A stretch of 64,000 bases of DNA from contig CM049312.1 of assembly GCA_026874595.1 (NCBI GenBank), positions 75,751,429 to 75,815,428 on the forward strand. The letters run 5' to 3'. Position numbers and translations under genes: made by a program. This stretch comes from Sipunculus nudus. Taxonomy: Eukaryota; Annelida; Sipuncula; Golfingiida; Sipunculidae. Within the stretch, counting starts at the first letter, position 1. Each line of letters begins with the position of its first letter. The notes under the pieces are model-generated. The model was given only the letters and a program-made list of their open reading frames with translations, was not told where the DNA came from and made no database searches. Below are positions 57,601 to 62,000 of this stretch, in pieces.

Positions 57601-59083
57601 ATGAAATTTTTGACTACTCTTGGGGGTTCTTTGGGGCCCCATAGCTCAAAGGATATGTGTAACAGAGACCTAATTTTCTGGTTTCCATGGACACTTTTCA
57701 TAGGTCTCTCAGTGTATAAAGAATGAAGATTCTAGGTCCAGTCGTTACGATTTGTGCCACGCTAACAGATGACAGCATCCTTAAAGGTCTCAAAAATAGA
57801 GGAAAAAATCGTAAAAAAAAAAAAACGAACAAATACAGGTTGTGCCACCAGTCTGCAAGAACTGATGAAACACCTCTTGATCAATATGTATCCCAAAAAT
57901 CATGACCATCAGTGATGAAGTTATTGAGATATTGAAGTTTTTGTATAAAATTTTTGACTACTCTGGGGGGTACTTTGGGGCCCCATATCACAATGGATAT
58001 GGGAAACAGAGACCTAATTTCTGGTTTCCATGGAGACTTTTCATAGGTCTCTCAGTGTGTCAAGAATGAAGATTCTAGGCGCAGTCGTTACGATTTGTGC
58101 CACGCTAACAGATGACAGCATCCTCAAAGGTCTCAAAAATAGAGAAAAAAATTCATAAAAAATCCAACGTTACAGGTGGCGCCACCAGTCTGCAGGAAAT
58201 GATGACACATCTCATGATCAATAGTTATGCCACAAATCAAGACCATCAGTCAAGTAGTTAATGAGATATTGAAGTTTTTGTATGAAATTTTTTACTTTTC
58301 TGGGGGGTACTTTGGGGCCCCATAGCTCAAAGAATATGGGTAACAGAGACCTAATTTCTGGTTTCCATGGAGACTTTCCATAGGTCTCTCAGTGTGTCGA
58401 GATTGAAGATTCTAGGTCCAGTCGTTACGATTTGTGCCTTGTTAACAGATGTTCACATTTTAAAAGGTATCAAAAATAGAGAAAAAATTCGTAAAAAATT
58501 GAAAAATACAGGTGGCGCCACCAGTCCTCAGGAACTGATGGAACATCTCATGATCAATATGTATGCCAAAAATCATGACCATCAGTCAAGTAGTTAATGA
58601 GATATTGAAGTTTTTGTATGAAATTTTTTACTTTTCTGGGGGGTACTTTGGGGCCCCATAGCTCGAAGGATATAGGTAACAGAGACCTAATTTCTGGTTT
58701 CCAAGGAGATTTTTCATTGACCTCTCAGAATGTAAAGTTACAAGATTCTAAGTCCAGCGGTTACGATTTGTGCCAGGTTAACGGACAGACGGACAGACGG
58801 ACGGACAGACAGACGGACAGACGGACAAAGAGTGATCGCTATAGCTCAGCATGACTGAAAGTCAGCTGAGCTAAAAACTCCAAGGAATAACCTTTAGTTT
58901 ATAAGGGTCAGATAGGTGATTTTGCCCCTTTAATAACCTTTCCTAGGTCTCATTTCTTTCATCATCAGACTAACCCTTCAGCCGTGTAACATTTAAATGC
59001 GATCCTCATACTTACGTTGTTGATGACAGTGCAGGTACACAATCTCCTCCATAAAAATGGCCACCGCATAATCCCAATACAGG
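15468..59083 (-). CDS. SGSM1: SGSM1/2-like RUN-TBC RabGAP, 15 exons, 5' partial
   Basis: Small G protein signaling modulator, a cytoplasmic/endomembrane Rab GTPase-activating protein of the SGSM1/SGSM2 (RUTBC) type. Fifteen minus-strand exons join in phase into 756 codons ending in TGA. Residues 1-127 (numbered from the first complete codon here) match the Rab-binding region ([28 protein letters not shown]). Residues 184-225 carry the conserved linker FYGWLAHCRHL. The TBC domain starts at [11 protein letters not shown] (278) and is interrupted by a ~230-residue Ser/Glu-rich insert, as in vertebrate SGSM1/2. It resumes with the arginine finger IDKDVQR (R552) and glutamine finger YIQG (Q586), so both GAP catalytic residues are present. 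The protein ends ...KLQDLIENK. The C-terminus looks more SGSM1-like, but a single invertebrate gene may be co-orthologous to SGSM1 and SGSM2. The RUN domain and start codon are not in the window. Exons: 59083-59016, 53389-53231, 50730-50578, 49756-49588, 48976-48909, 48108-47963, 47430-47362, 42671-41972, 41155-41091, 40596-40472, 39755-39673, 25877-25765, 19536-19440, 16115-15948, 15556-15468. Confidence 0.93.
15948..16115 (-). CDS. SGSM1: SGSM exon N, TBC domain (true copy beside degenerate duplicates)
   Basis: Encodes [40 protein letters not shown] and [15 protein letters not shown], the end of the TBC domain. The acceptor is TTCATATTTCAG and the donor is CAATG|GTAAGT. Four degenerate copies of its acceptor and first ~80 nt lie directly upstream in the intron (see the repeat entry). 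This copy is the only one with the complete exon and a donor. Confidence 0.96.
16116..16670 (-). repeat. Tandem array of four degenerate copies of exon N's 5' half and 3' splice site
   Basis: Directly upstream of exon N, a ~123-138-bp unit repeats four times. Each copy has a pyrimidine/AT stretch with GAATATTCAT, an acceptor-like CAG (at 16241-16239, 16373-16371, 16504-16502 and 16642-16640; the true one is 16118-16116) and about 80 nt resembling the exon start. Conceptual reading of the third copy still gives [20 protein letters not shown]; the others are more decayed. None carries the exon's second half or its donor. They look like pseudo-exon fragments made by tandem duplication. Confidence 0.85.
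17066..18483. mobile_element. DNA transposon with 27-bp perfect terminal inverted repeats
   Basis: The left end TACCGTAAAATCTCCACTTA (then AAACCGC, 17066-17092) is the exact reverse complement of 18457-18483. If the outer TA is the target duplication, this is a TA-inserting (Tc1/mariner/pogo-like) element with a 25-bp TIR. The motif TTAAAACCGCAC repeats inside the left end (17083, 17103, 17175). No transposase was recognised in 1.4 kb, so it is probably non-autonomous. It lies in the intron between exons M and N. Confidence 0.85.
18640..19420 (+). repeat. Dispersed repeat K, copy 1, split by repeat J
   Basis: Shares GGGGCCTATTCC, TCTGACATCTATTAACTGAA, CAGGCTGTTAATTTTC, CAACAAGGACATCTGGCG and GCAGAGTAAGCC, in order, with 38920-39415. 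It is interrupted at 18708-19030 by another dispersed repeat (ACAAGAGCACCG start). It ends ~20 bp from the exon M donor. Confidence 0.7.
18708..19030 (+). repeat. Dispersed repeat J, copy 1
   Basis: Starts ACAAGAGCACCGCC. It contains TGACCTCATTAAATATGCAT, GAATTTTG and GAGTTTCATGAAAATCCATG. It matches 60253-60772 and, more distantly, 40717-41060. 3' truncated relative to the 60-kb copy. Confidence 0.7.
19440..19536 (-). CDS. SGSM1: SGSM exon M, TBC domain
   Basis: Encodes [20 protein letters not shown] and [12 protein letters not shown], the TBC block with the [13 protein letters not shown] signature. The acceptor is CATATTTTAG and the donor is AGAG|GTAAAG. 97 bp. Confidence 0.96.
19960..21240 (+). 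repeat. ~355-bp tandem array with ACCTGTACAGGT palindrome
   Basis: Units recur at about 353 and 363 bp. Each is centred on CACCTGTACAGGTG or a variant (20308, 20661, 21024), followed by CAGGTAAATACAGGTAAATT and AT-rich sequence; a weaker unit lies near 19980 (ACAGGTAAAAACAGGTAAAT). It lies in the intron between exons L and M. Confidence 0.75.
21300..25764. other. Intron L-M, part without named repeats
   Basis: Contains a 55-bp-spaced direct duplication of GGTTCACGTGACTG/GTCTGGCGTGTTTAT (21874 and 21929), a CA run (24178-24192) and a CG-rich patch (25205-25282). The rest is AT-rich without a recognised feature. Confidence 0.55.
22017..22037 (+). repeat. Poly-G run
   Basis: TGTGG followed by about 18 G. 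Other G runs mark core starts at 28974-28993 and 39061-39072. The length in an assembly is uncertain. Confidence 0.8.
25765..25877 (-). CDS. SGSM1: SGSM exon L, TBC domain
   Basis: Encodes [20 protein letters not shown] and [17 protein letters not shown], nearly invariant in SGSM proteins ([13 protein letters not shown]). The acceptor is CTTTATTATAG and the donor is ATTCAG|GTGAGA. It is separated from exon K by a 13.8-kb repeat-filled intron. Confidence 0.95.
26262..26650 (+). repeat. 26-bp minisatellite, about 15 copies
   Basis: The unit is CAGACTAGAAACAGATTTGC plus CTTACC, with variants GATG/GACG in place of TACC. The variants alternate in a partly regular order, suggesting a two- or three-unit higher-order repeat. 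Intronic (exon K to L intron). Confidence 0.9.
26669..26717. repeat. Short inverted repeat
   Basis: CTACTGTAGAC (26669-26679) and GTCTACAGTAG (26707-26717) are perfect inverted repeats separated by about 27 bp, directly after the minisatellite. A cruciform or RNA hairpin is possible; no function is claimed. Confidence 0.6.
26916..30239 (+). mobile_element. Pearl-like composite element, 11 core units
   Basis: The 5' end is ACAAGTGACCCAGGGGTCAT followed by GACGCTCAGCTGAC. The 3' end is the hairpin AGCTCAGATGACT-TTC-AGTCAGCTGAGCT (30206-30234) and CTAAAAA. GCTCAGCTGAC (5') and GTCAGCTGAGC (3') are inverted repeats. An AGAC/GGAC microsatellite precedes the hairpin (30141-30190). Between them are eleven units marked by GGATATGGGTAACAGAGACC (about 27083, 27247, 27414, 27573, 28052, 28336, 28674, 29019, 29356, 29694, 30032). 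The first four are ~165 bp apart; most later ones are ~330 bp and include GGTGGCGCCACCAGTCTGCA. A 3' hairpin remnant at 27895-27935 suggests fusion of two elements. Confidence 0.85.
31214..32371 (-). pseudogene. LINE ORF2, post-RT C-terminal domain with zinc knuckle
   Basis: Open for 385 codons to a stop at 31214. It begins just after GGLN with [20 protein letters not shown], the conserved segment that follows the RT domain in L1 ORF2. Later it contains the zf-RVT region [20 protein letters not shown] with the CCHC knuckle [18 protein letters not shown]. The YxDD catalytic motif of reverse transcriptase is absent because the RT domain is deleted. Confidence 0.9.
32368..32649 (-). pseudogene. 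LINE ORF2, endonuclease N-terminus (truncated)
   Basis: 93 residues starting [20 protein letters not shown]. They show the first APE-type endonuclease motifs, LNARGL (catalytic Asn) and FLQETH (catalytic Glu), then GVCTLIKN. The frame stops after [11 protein letters not shown]. The later endonuclease motifs (Asp/His) and the whole reverse-transcriptase core are missing. It runs straight into the [10 protein letters not shown] sequence of the ORF2 C-terminal part in another frame, the mark of an internal deletion. Confidence 0.88.
32650..34429. other. Unassigned part of the LINE inter-ORF spacer
   Basis: AT-rich sequence between the ORF2 start and the tandem array. It has a poly-A run at 34012-34030. 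I recognise no protein domain. It may be foreign DNA inserted into the LINE or an unusually long inter-ORF region. Confidence 0.5.
34430..35780. repeat. ~115-190-bp degenerate tandem array inside the LINE span
   Basis: Recurring block TCTGACATATAAATGGTATG followed by GAATGTTAACATATGATA, at about 34626, 34741, 34901, 35053, 35215, 35377, 35529 and 35717. Spacing is about 115-190 bp, mostly 150-165. GTCATGAATATCATT precedes most copies. It lies between LINE ORF1 and ORF2, where L1 elements normally have a short spacer. No coding capacity was seen. Confidence 0.8.
36274..36921 (-). pseudogene. LINE ORF1, coiled coil and RNA-binding part
   Basis: Open for about 215 codons. It begins with a heptad-like coiled coil ([20 protein letters not shown]), then an RRM-like block ([13 protein letters not shown] ... 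[20 protein letters not shown]), then a basic C-terminal domain ending [17 protein letters not shown]. This is the L1 ORF1p order (coiled coil, RRM, CTD), a nucleic-acid chaperone that coats the element's RNA. There is no in-frame ATG at its upstream edge, so it is the continuation of the frame-shifted N-terminal part. Confidence 0.85.
36918..37230 (-). pseudogene. LINE ORF1, N-terminal part (before frameshift)
   Basis: Starts [20 protein letters not shown] and continues as a polar, Gln/Ser-rich N-terminus leading into a helical segment ([20 protein letters not shown]). The frame ends at NIQN with a stop, while the coiled coil continues in another frame immediately downstream. The region between is A-rich (AAAAAACAGACAAAAAATAT), a likely place for a one-base slip. 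About 104 residues. Confidence 0.8.
38920..39415 (+). repeat. Dispersed repeat K, copy 2, uninterrupted
   Basis: Same ordered blocks as 18640-19420 without the inner insertion: AATATCTGACTCCTATTAAC, CAGGCTGTTCATTATGG, CTACAAGGACATCTGATG, GCAGAGTAAGCCAGAATTC. It starts just after the hairpin-ended element at 38892. Confidence 0.7.
39673..39755 (-). CDS. SGSM1: SGSM exon K, TBC glutamine-finger exon
   Basis: Encodes [20 protein letters not shown] and LLVIFDD. The YxQG motif (Q586) is the second catalytic finger of TBC GAPs. The acceptor is TTATTTTCAG and the donor is GATG|GTGAGT. 83 bp. Confidence 0.95.
40472..40596 (-). CDS. SGSM1: SGSM exon J, TBC arginine-finger exon
   Basis: Encodes [40 protein letters not shown] and C. 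It holds the TBC motif IxxDxxR (I546, D549, R552), whose arginine completes the Rab active site. The acceptor is TTCTGACCAG; the donor TGCAC|GTGAGT gives a Thr codon split AC|G. Confidence 0.95.
40717..41060 (+). repeat. Dispersed repeat J, copy 2
   Basis: Contains TCTTGTGACCTCTGACCTCA and TTAAATATGTATGG with a second similar unit. It ends with ACTGACAGCAGGGGTAACCA and TAATATGTCC, like the 60-kb copy. Lies just downstream of exon I. Confidence 0.65.
41091..41155 (-). CDS. SGSM1: SGSM exon I, small 65-nt exon
   Basis: Predicted because direct joining of the flanking exons would create a stop (G+GC TGA). This 65-nt segment lies between TTCTGTAG and GTATGTAC, takes two bases (AA, giving GAA) and ends in phase 0. 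It stays open as [20 protein letters not shown] and S, leading into [14 protein letters not shown]. The resulting YS-AELLD junction resembles the YSxELLD motif of SGSM proteins. Confidence 0.78.
41972..42671 (-). CDS. SGSM1: SGSM exon H, TBC start plus long disordered insert
   Basis: A 700-bp exon. Residues 278-340 ([20 protein letters not shown] ... [16 protein letters not shown] type) are TBC-domain sequence. The rest is a low-complexity Ser/Thr/Glu/Asp-rich insert with many SP/TP sites, such as [16 protein letters not shown]1/2 of vertebrates also have the TBC domain split by a long poorly conserved insert at this point. The acceptor is TTTTACAG; the donor GCAG|GTAAAA leaves one base, which needs the 65-nt exon downstream to restore frame. 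Confidence 0.93.
42872..47146 (+). mobile_element. Hairpin-ended repeat family hosting a nested Pearl-like element
   Basis: Starts near ACTAGATGTGTCAGAACAAC. Tandem units carry GTCATACGGTCAAAAGTAGG and CTGTAAGTGGTCATTATGCA (about 42964, 43228, 43381, 46767, 46945). It ends with the hairpin TATGCCCC-GGCCACTTTGTGGC-GGGGGCATA (47112-47142). Positions 43437-46661 are a nested insertion: the flanks CACATACT and TTAGGTCAATATCTGC rejoin to match the neighbouring units. The 5' boundary is approximate. Confidence 0.75.
43437..46661 (+). mobile_element. Pearl-like composite element nested in another repeat
   Basis: The 5' end carries the perfect palindrome TGACCCATGGGTCA (43442-43455) and GCTCAGCTGAC. 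The 3' hairpin is at 46628-46656, with GACGGACAGACAGACGGACG just before it. The inside is two-part. Positions 43740-44880 hold units of AGGTGGCGCCACCT with TCAAGAAAGCTATCCAGG; at 44904-44933 is an internal hairpin of another family (GTATCTGC/GGCGGATAC around AAACTTTGTTTT). Positions 44935-46560 hold GGGTAACAGAGACC-type core units. It interrupts the family whose hairpin lies at 47112-47142. Confidence 0.85.
47362..47430 (-). CDS. SGSM1: SGSM exon [13 protein letters not shown], entry to TBC domain
   Basis: 23 codons, phase 0 at both ends. It encodes [20 protein letters not shown] and RKE, the TBC-domain entry that reads YYGG..EIR in the family and leads into VWPYLLGHY of the next exon. The acceptor is TTTTTCAG and the donor is GAG|GTATGT. 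Confidence 0.93.
47963..48108 (-). CDS. SGSM1: SGSM exon [20 protein letters not shown]
   Basis: Encodes [20 protein letters not shown] and then [18 protein letters not shown], matching the SGSM segment just before the TBC domain. The acceptor is CATTTTTCAG and the donor is GTG|GTGAGA. It ends in phase 0. Confidence 0.94.
48248..48462. mobile_element. Foldback MITE with two CRE palindromes
   Basis: About 80-bp imperfect inverted repeats (GTTAGTAAAATTCTGAACTC on the left, AGTTCAGAATTTTACTAAAC on the right; inner arms AGCTGTAGCTTTTAACCG and CGGTCAAAAGCTACAGCT) surround a ~50-bp centre. The centre carries TGACGTCA twice (48348-48355, 48370-48377). It is small, has no coding capacity and can fold into one hairpin. 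It lies in the intron between exons E and F. Confidence 0.82.
48909..48976 (-). CDS. SGSM1: SGSM exon [21 protein letters not shown]
   Basis: Encodes the strongly conserved SGSM segment [20 protein letters not shown] followed by YG; the Trp codon TGG is split across the intron (T|GG). The acceptor is TCGTTCTCAG and the donor is GGCT|GTAAGT. 68 bp. Confidence 0.93.
49588..49756 (-). CDS. SGSM1: SGSM exon D, variable linker
   Basis: Encodes a polar linker beginning [20 protein letters not shown] and containing Gln/Ser-rich sequence, ending ISKNAH. The acceptor is TTTTCCTCACTTCAG and the donor is CACAG|GTATGA. It takes GA and passes AG on (Ser with the T of the next exon). Sequence conservation is weak, so the call rests on splice sites, matching phases and position between conserved exons. 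Confidence 0.8.
49888..50600 (-). repeat. 33-bp minisatellite seeded by exon C's 5' splice site
   Basis: About 21 tandem copies of a 33-bp unit. Read on the minus strand, a unit is CTGTCAAAGCCAGATACTAT followed by AGGTAAATACCAC. The first unit is the end of exon C itself with its donor ATAG|GTAAAT, so each intronic unit carries a near-perfect copy of the donor. Copies at the far end (49888-50060) are more diverged. On the plus strand the same array leaves one frame open with an 11-residue repeat, which follows from 33 being divisible by three. Confidence 0.93.
50578..50730 (-). CDS. SGSM1: SGSM exon C, acidic linker; end is seed of a minisatellite
   Basis: Encodes [11 protein letters not shown], then an acidic run ([11 protein letters not shown]) and [16 protein letters not shown]. 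The acceptor is TTCCAAGCAG and the donor is ATATAG|GTAAAT. The last 22 nt of the exon plus 11 intronic nt are the first unit of the 33-bp tandem array that fills the next 700 bp of intron. If a downstream copy of the donor were used, the frame would read GGT AAA TAG and stop at once. Confidence 0.88.
51544..51613. repeat. (TA)n microsatellite
   Basis: About 35 TA dinucleotides in the intron between exons B and C. Confidence 0.97.
52440..52478 (+). mobile_element. Decayed Pearl-like 5' terminus
   Basis: GAGACCCATGGTCCTTGGTG followed by CTCAGCTGAAAG resembles the family's 5' end with several substitutions. No matching 3' end was seen. Confidence 0.4.
53231..53389 (-). CDS. SGSM1: SGSM exon B, Rab-binding region core
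   Basis: Encodes [40 protein letters not shown] and [12 protein letters not shown], the most recognisable block of the SGSM Rab-binding region. The acceptor is CTGTCTTACAG and the donor is AGAG|GTAAAG. 159 bp; the phases fit exon A (C+CT) and exon C (G+GC). Confidence 0.95.
53390..55792. other. Intron A-B, left part
   Basis: Contains the probable SINE at 54659-54930. Elsewhere no recognised feature. Confidence 0.5.
54659..54930 (-). mobile_element. tRNA-derived SINE (probable)
   Basis: On the minus strand, CTCAGGGGTAGAGGAAAGG resembles a pol III A box and GAGCTCAAGTCTCAG resembles a B box at tRNA-like spacing. They are followed by a non-tRNA body (GGTGAGATTTTTCACGGTCA, CCAGGGTGAGTGG). This tRNA-like head plus unrelated body is typical of SINEs. 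The family is not identified and boundaries are approximate. Confidence 0.5.
55793..58877 (+). mobile_element. Pearl-like composite element, paralogue of the 43.4-kb copy
   Basis: Same order of parts as the element at 43437-46661: palindrome TGACCCATGGGTCA (55798-55811), a block with AGCCGACAAGTGAACACGTG, units with AGGTGGCGCCACCT (for example near 56392 and 56816), an internal hairpin at 57113-57142, then core units with GGGTAACAGAGACC. It closes with a GGAC/AGAC microsatellite (58783-58829) and hairpin (58843-58872). The matching two-part architecture shows that the composite multiplied as a unit. It lies in the intron between exons A and B. Confidence 0.85.
59016..59083 (-). CDS. SGSM1: SGSM exon A (first in window), Rab-binding region
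   Basis: Encodes [21 protein letters not shown], the stretch that in SGSM proteins opens the Rab-binding (PH-like) region after the RUN domain. The acceptor is TTTCTTTCTAG and the donor is C|GTAAGT. It takes two bases from an upstream exon that is not in the window and passes one base (C) on. 68 bp. Confidence 0.9.
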
Positions 59084-62000
59084 CTAGAAAGAAAATAAAA
59101 ATCATCACTTAAGGAATGGCAACTGAAGTGATAAGACAGCTCAACCTGCATGAAGGTGAAAACTGAAACCACAAGCGTGTTTTATACAACCATGTACGAC
59201 ACACAATAGATAACAAGAGGCTCAATCAACATCTACGTTTTCCTTAAAAGCAGCACTCATGTCTTTTTATGAATAAAAACACTGAACGGCACAAAGACCA
59301 GGTTTGCTTGGGATTAATGTACAAATACATCTGTAATGCTTACCGCTGGTATTTATAGAGCACTTTAAGTTTGTTGTACTTCCATCATAAGTTTACTATA
59401 TTGCCACTGAATTTCAAAGAAGAAGACTAAAGCCTATGAAAACTTTGTGTCCCCTTCTCAGTATTACCTTGTATGAAAGAAAAGTCTTGTAAGATCTTAC
59501 ATTTAAAAAATCAGCATCTCAGATATTTGAATAACCAATTATTTGTGTATAATCTAACACATCTCAATGTTCATAACTGCATGAAAATCAACAGAATTTA
59601 TTACTTTTAAGATATCTACATCATATCTTATAGCAATGTTTTTAAAGATTTTTGAGACCAAAGATTTTTCAAATACGAATTATTAATTTGCATATACAAT
59701 GTATTAATTATGCATCAAACAAAAATAACTGTTTGCTTAAGGCAGGAGGACAAAAGTGAACCCCTGCACATCTAATGAGGTGTACCTGTAGTAAAATATG
59801 ATAAGTACAAACAATACTATGATCATCTAGATGAATGAGAATGCTATGATTATCCAGATCATTATCACAGAGGTAAGTACAGAAATCATGACAGTTAATT
59901 TATCAGTTTATCTGAGGGTTCACATATGTTAAAAAGGGTTAAATCAGTTAGAAATAATTCTGCACTACTATAACTATGACTGAAATACAAACAATACTAT
60001 GCCACATTTCATGAATTAAGTCACATGAGATGTGAAATCACAAATCAAGATTGGGCATTTATATTTGACTGGTAGGCCAACCTGAGTTGTGACACAAGTC
60101 ATTCAGGGAACTGGACTGCAATAGCCCTCAATCCTATTGCATCTACATTGTTGTACACACTGATTAATCTTAATATTAGGCTAAGAGTGATGAGTTAACA
60201 CAACTGGTATATTTTAAGTGACAGCATACCTGTAGGCCCTGAGGCATTGTAAACAAGAGCACCCCAAATGTGCATAATATGCCTGTTCTATGTCTTGTGA
60301 CCTTGGACTTCATAAAATATGTGTGGATCTTGCCAATAATCAAATTCAGGTGAAAAACTGAATCAGTTAATATTCATTATGAGTTTCATGAAAATCCATC
60401 AGATATTTTGTTTTTTCATCACGGCACCACCAAAGTCTGTGACCTTTGACCTCATTAAATAAGCATGGATTTTGCTGGAAATCAAAATAAGGTGAGATAT
60501 TATATTGATTAATATTTCTGTGCAGTTTTATCAAAATCCAACATATTCCTGTTAAGTTATTGCGATGACACCACAAAGTAGCATAGTGACCTCTGACCTT
60601 ATTAATATGCATGGATTTTGCCCATTATGAAACTGGGGAGAGATGATCTATTGGTAAGTTTTTGGTGAGTTTTATGATATTCCATCAAAGCACTGGTAGG
60701 TTATTGTGGCGACACTGAGTTAACGGACAGATGGGTACACCGTAATATGTCCTGTCACAGACGGTGGTATAAAAATTACAACAATAATTTTTGCATCCTC
60801 TTTGAGCTACACAGTGTGGTTCTTGAATTACACGGCATTCCACTCAGAAAGGTTGATAGACTTATCTCAGCGGGGAAAATGCCTGAATTAGAATCAAGCC
60901 TCCCCTCCCAATGGTTAATGAAGGGTTAAGTCTTTCAATATTTAGGTTAATTTTTAGGGGATAAACTTTCTTAGGTTCCCCCTAAATGCAACTAGAATTT
61001 ATCTTTTACTGTCACTGTTTGCACTAGTTCTTCAATATGGCCAAATTTTTAAAATCTGAACATTGTTTATGACAACACTAATAGTCAAGGTGACAGATTC
61101 ACACCTAATATTTATTTTTGACCTTATAATTTGAACTTTGAAGAACCAATGATATTCTGGAGGGATTGAATGTCTGGTTGAAAGTGTTATCTATAGCTCT
61201 TGGCAGTTCAGTTGAAATTCTTCACTATTTTGCATGGAGGTTCTGGTAGGAAAAGTGGGCCATGGATTTTAAGTTGTTTCTGTCCATGGGCTAAATTGTT
61301 CATGTTGGTAACTAGAACTCATCATTAATCTTACACTATATAAATAAGTATTAACAATTTAACACAAGCGTTTCTTGACAGCATTGATGAACAAGCAAAA
61401 CAAATTGTCAGCGGGAGGGGTTTTGGTGGTAAGATATGTTTTTACAGGTGCAAGGGTTCCATTGATTGCTCAGGAATAAACTATATAAAGTCATTATCTG
61501 CCTAAGAACAATTTATTCAACTACACTTTTTAACTTTAACCATAAAACTATGACTTTAACTATAAAACCATGATTGTAGAATGATACATCATTATCAAAG
61601 TAGTCAAAGTCATTTCATGTCTGAAACTTCAAATAAAGTGAAATTATAACTACCAAGATACCAAAGAATACATGAGCTGACCAATACCATATCCTTCAAT
61701 AGGTTACTTTAAAATATACTGTAAAAGTCATTCAAACCAAATCAAACCAACTAAGTAAAATATTCAAAAGAGACAAATTTAAGTTTTATCCAGGATGCCA
61801 ACAGTAATTCAAATAGTCATGCAAATAATCTGCCCATGCACCTGCAAAAACATAGCTATCACAAGCACAGTCACAAGTTCAGGAAAGCTCTCTATCAATG
61901 TTTGACAGTTGGTTAATTTAAAATTTGTTCAATACATTTTTACTCATGATCAATTCATTATTCAATTTGTATAGAACTTTAATCATGAAAATAATACACT

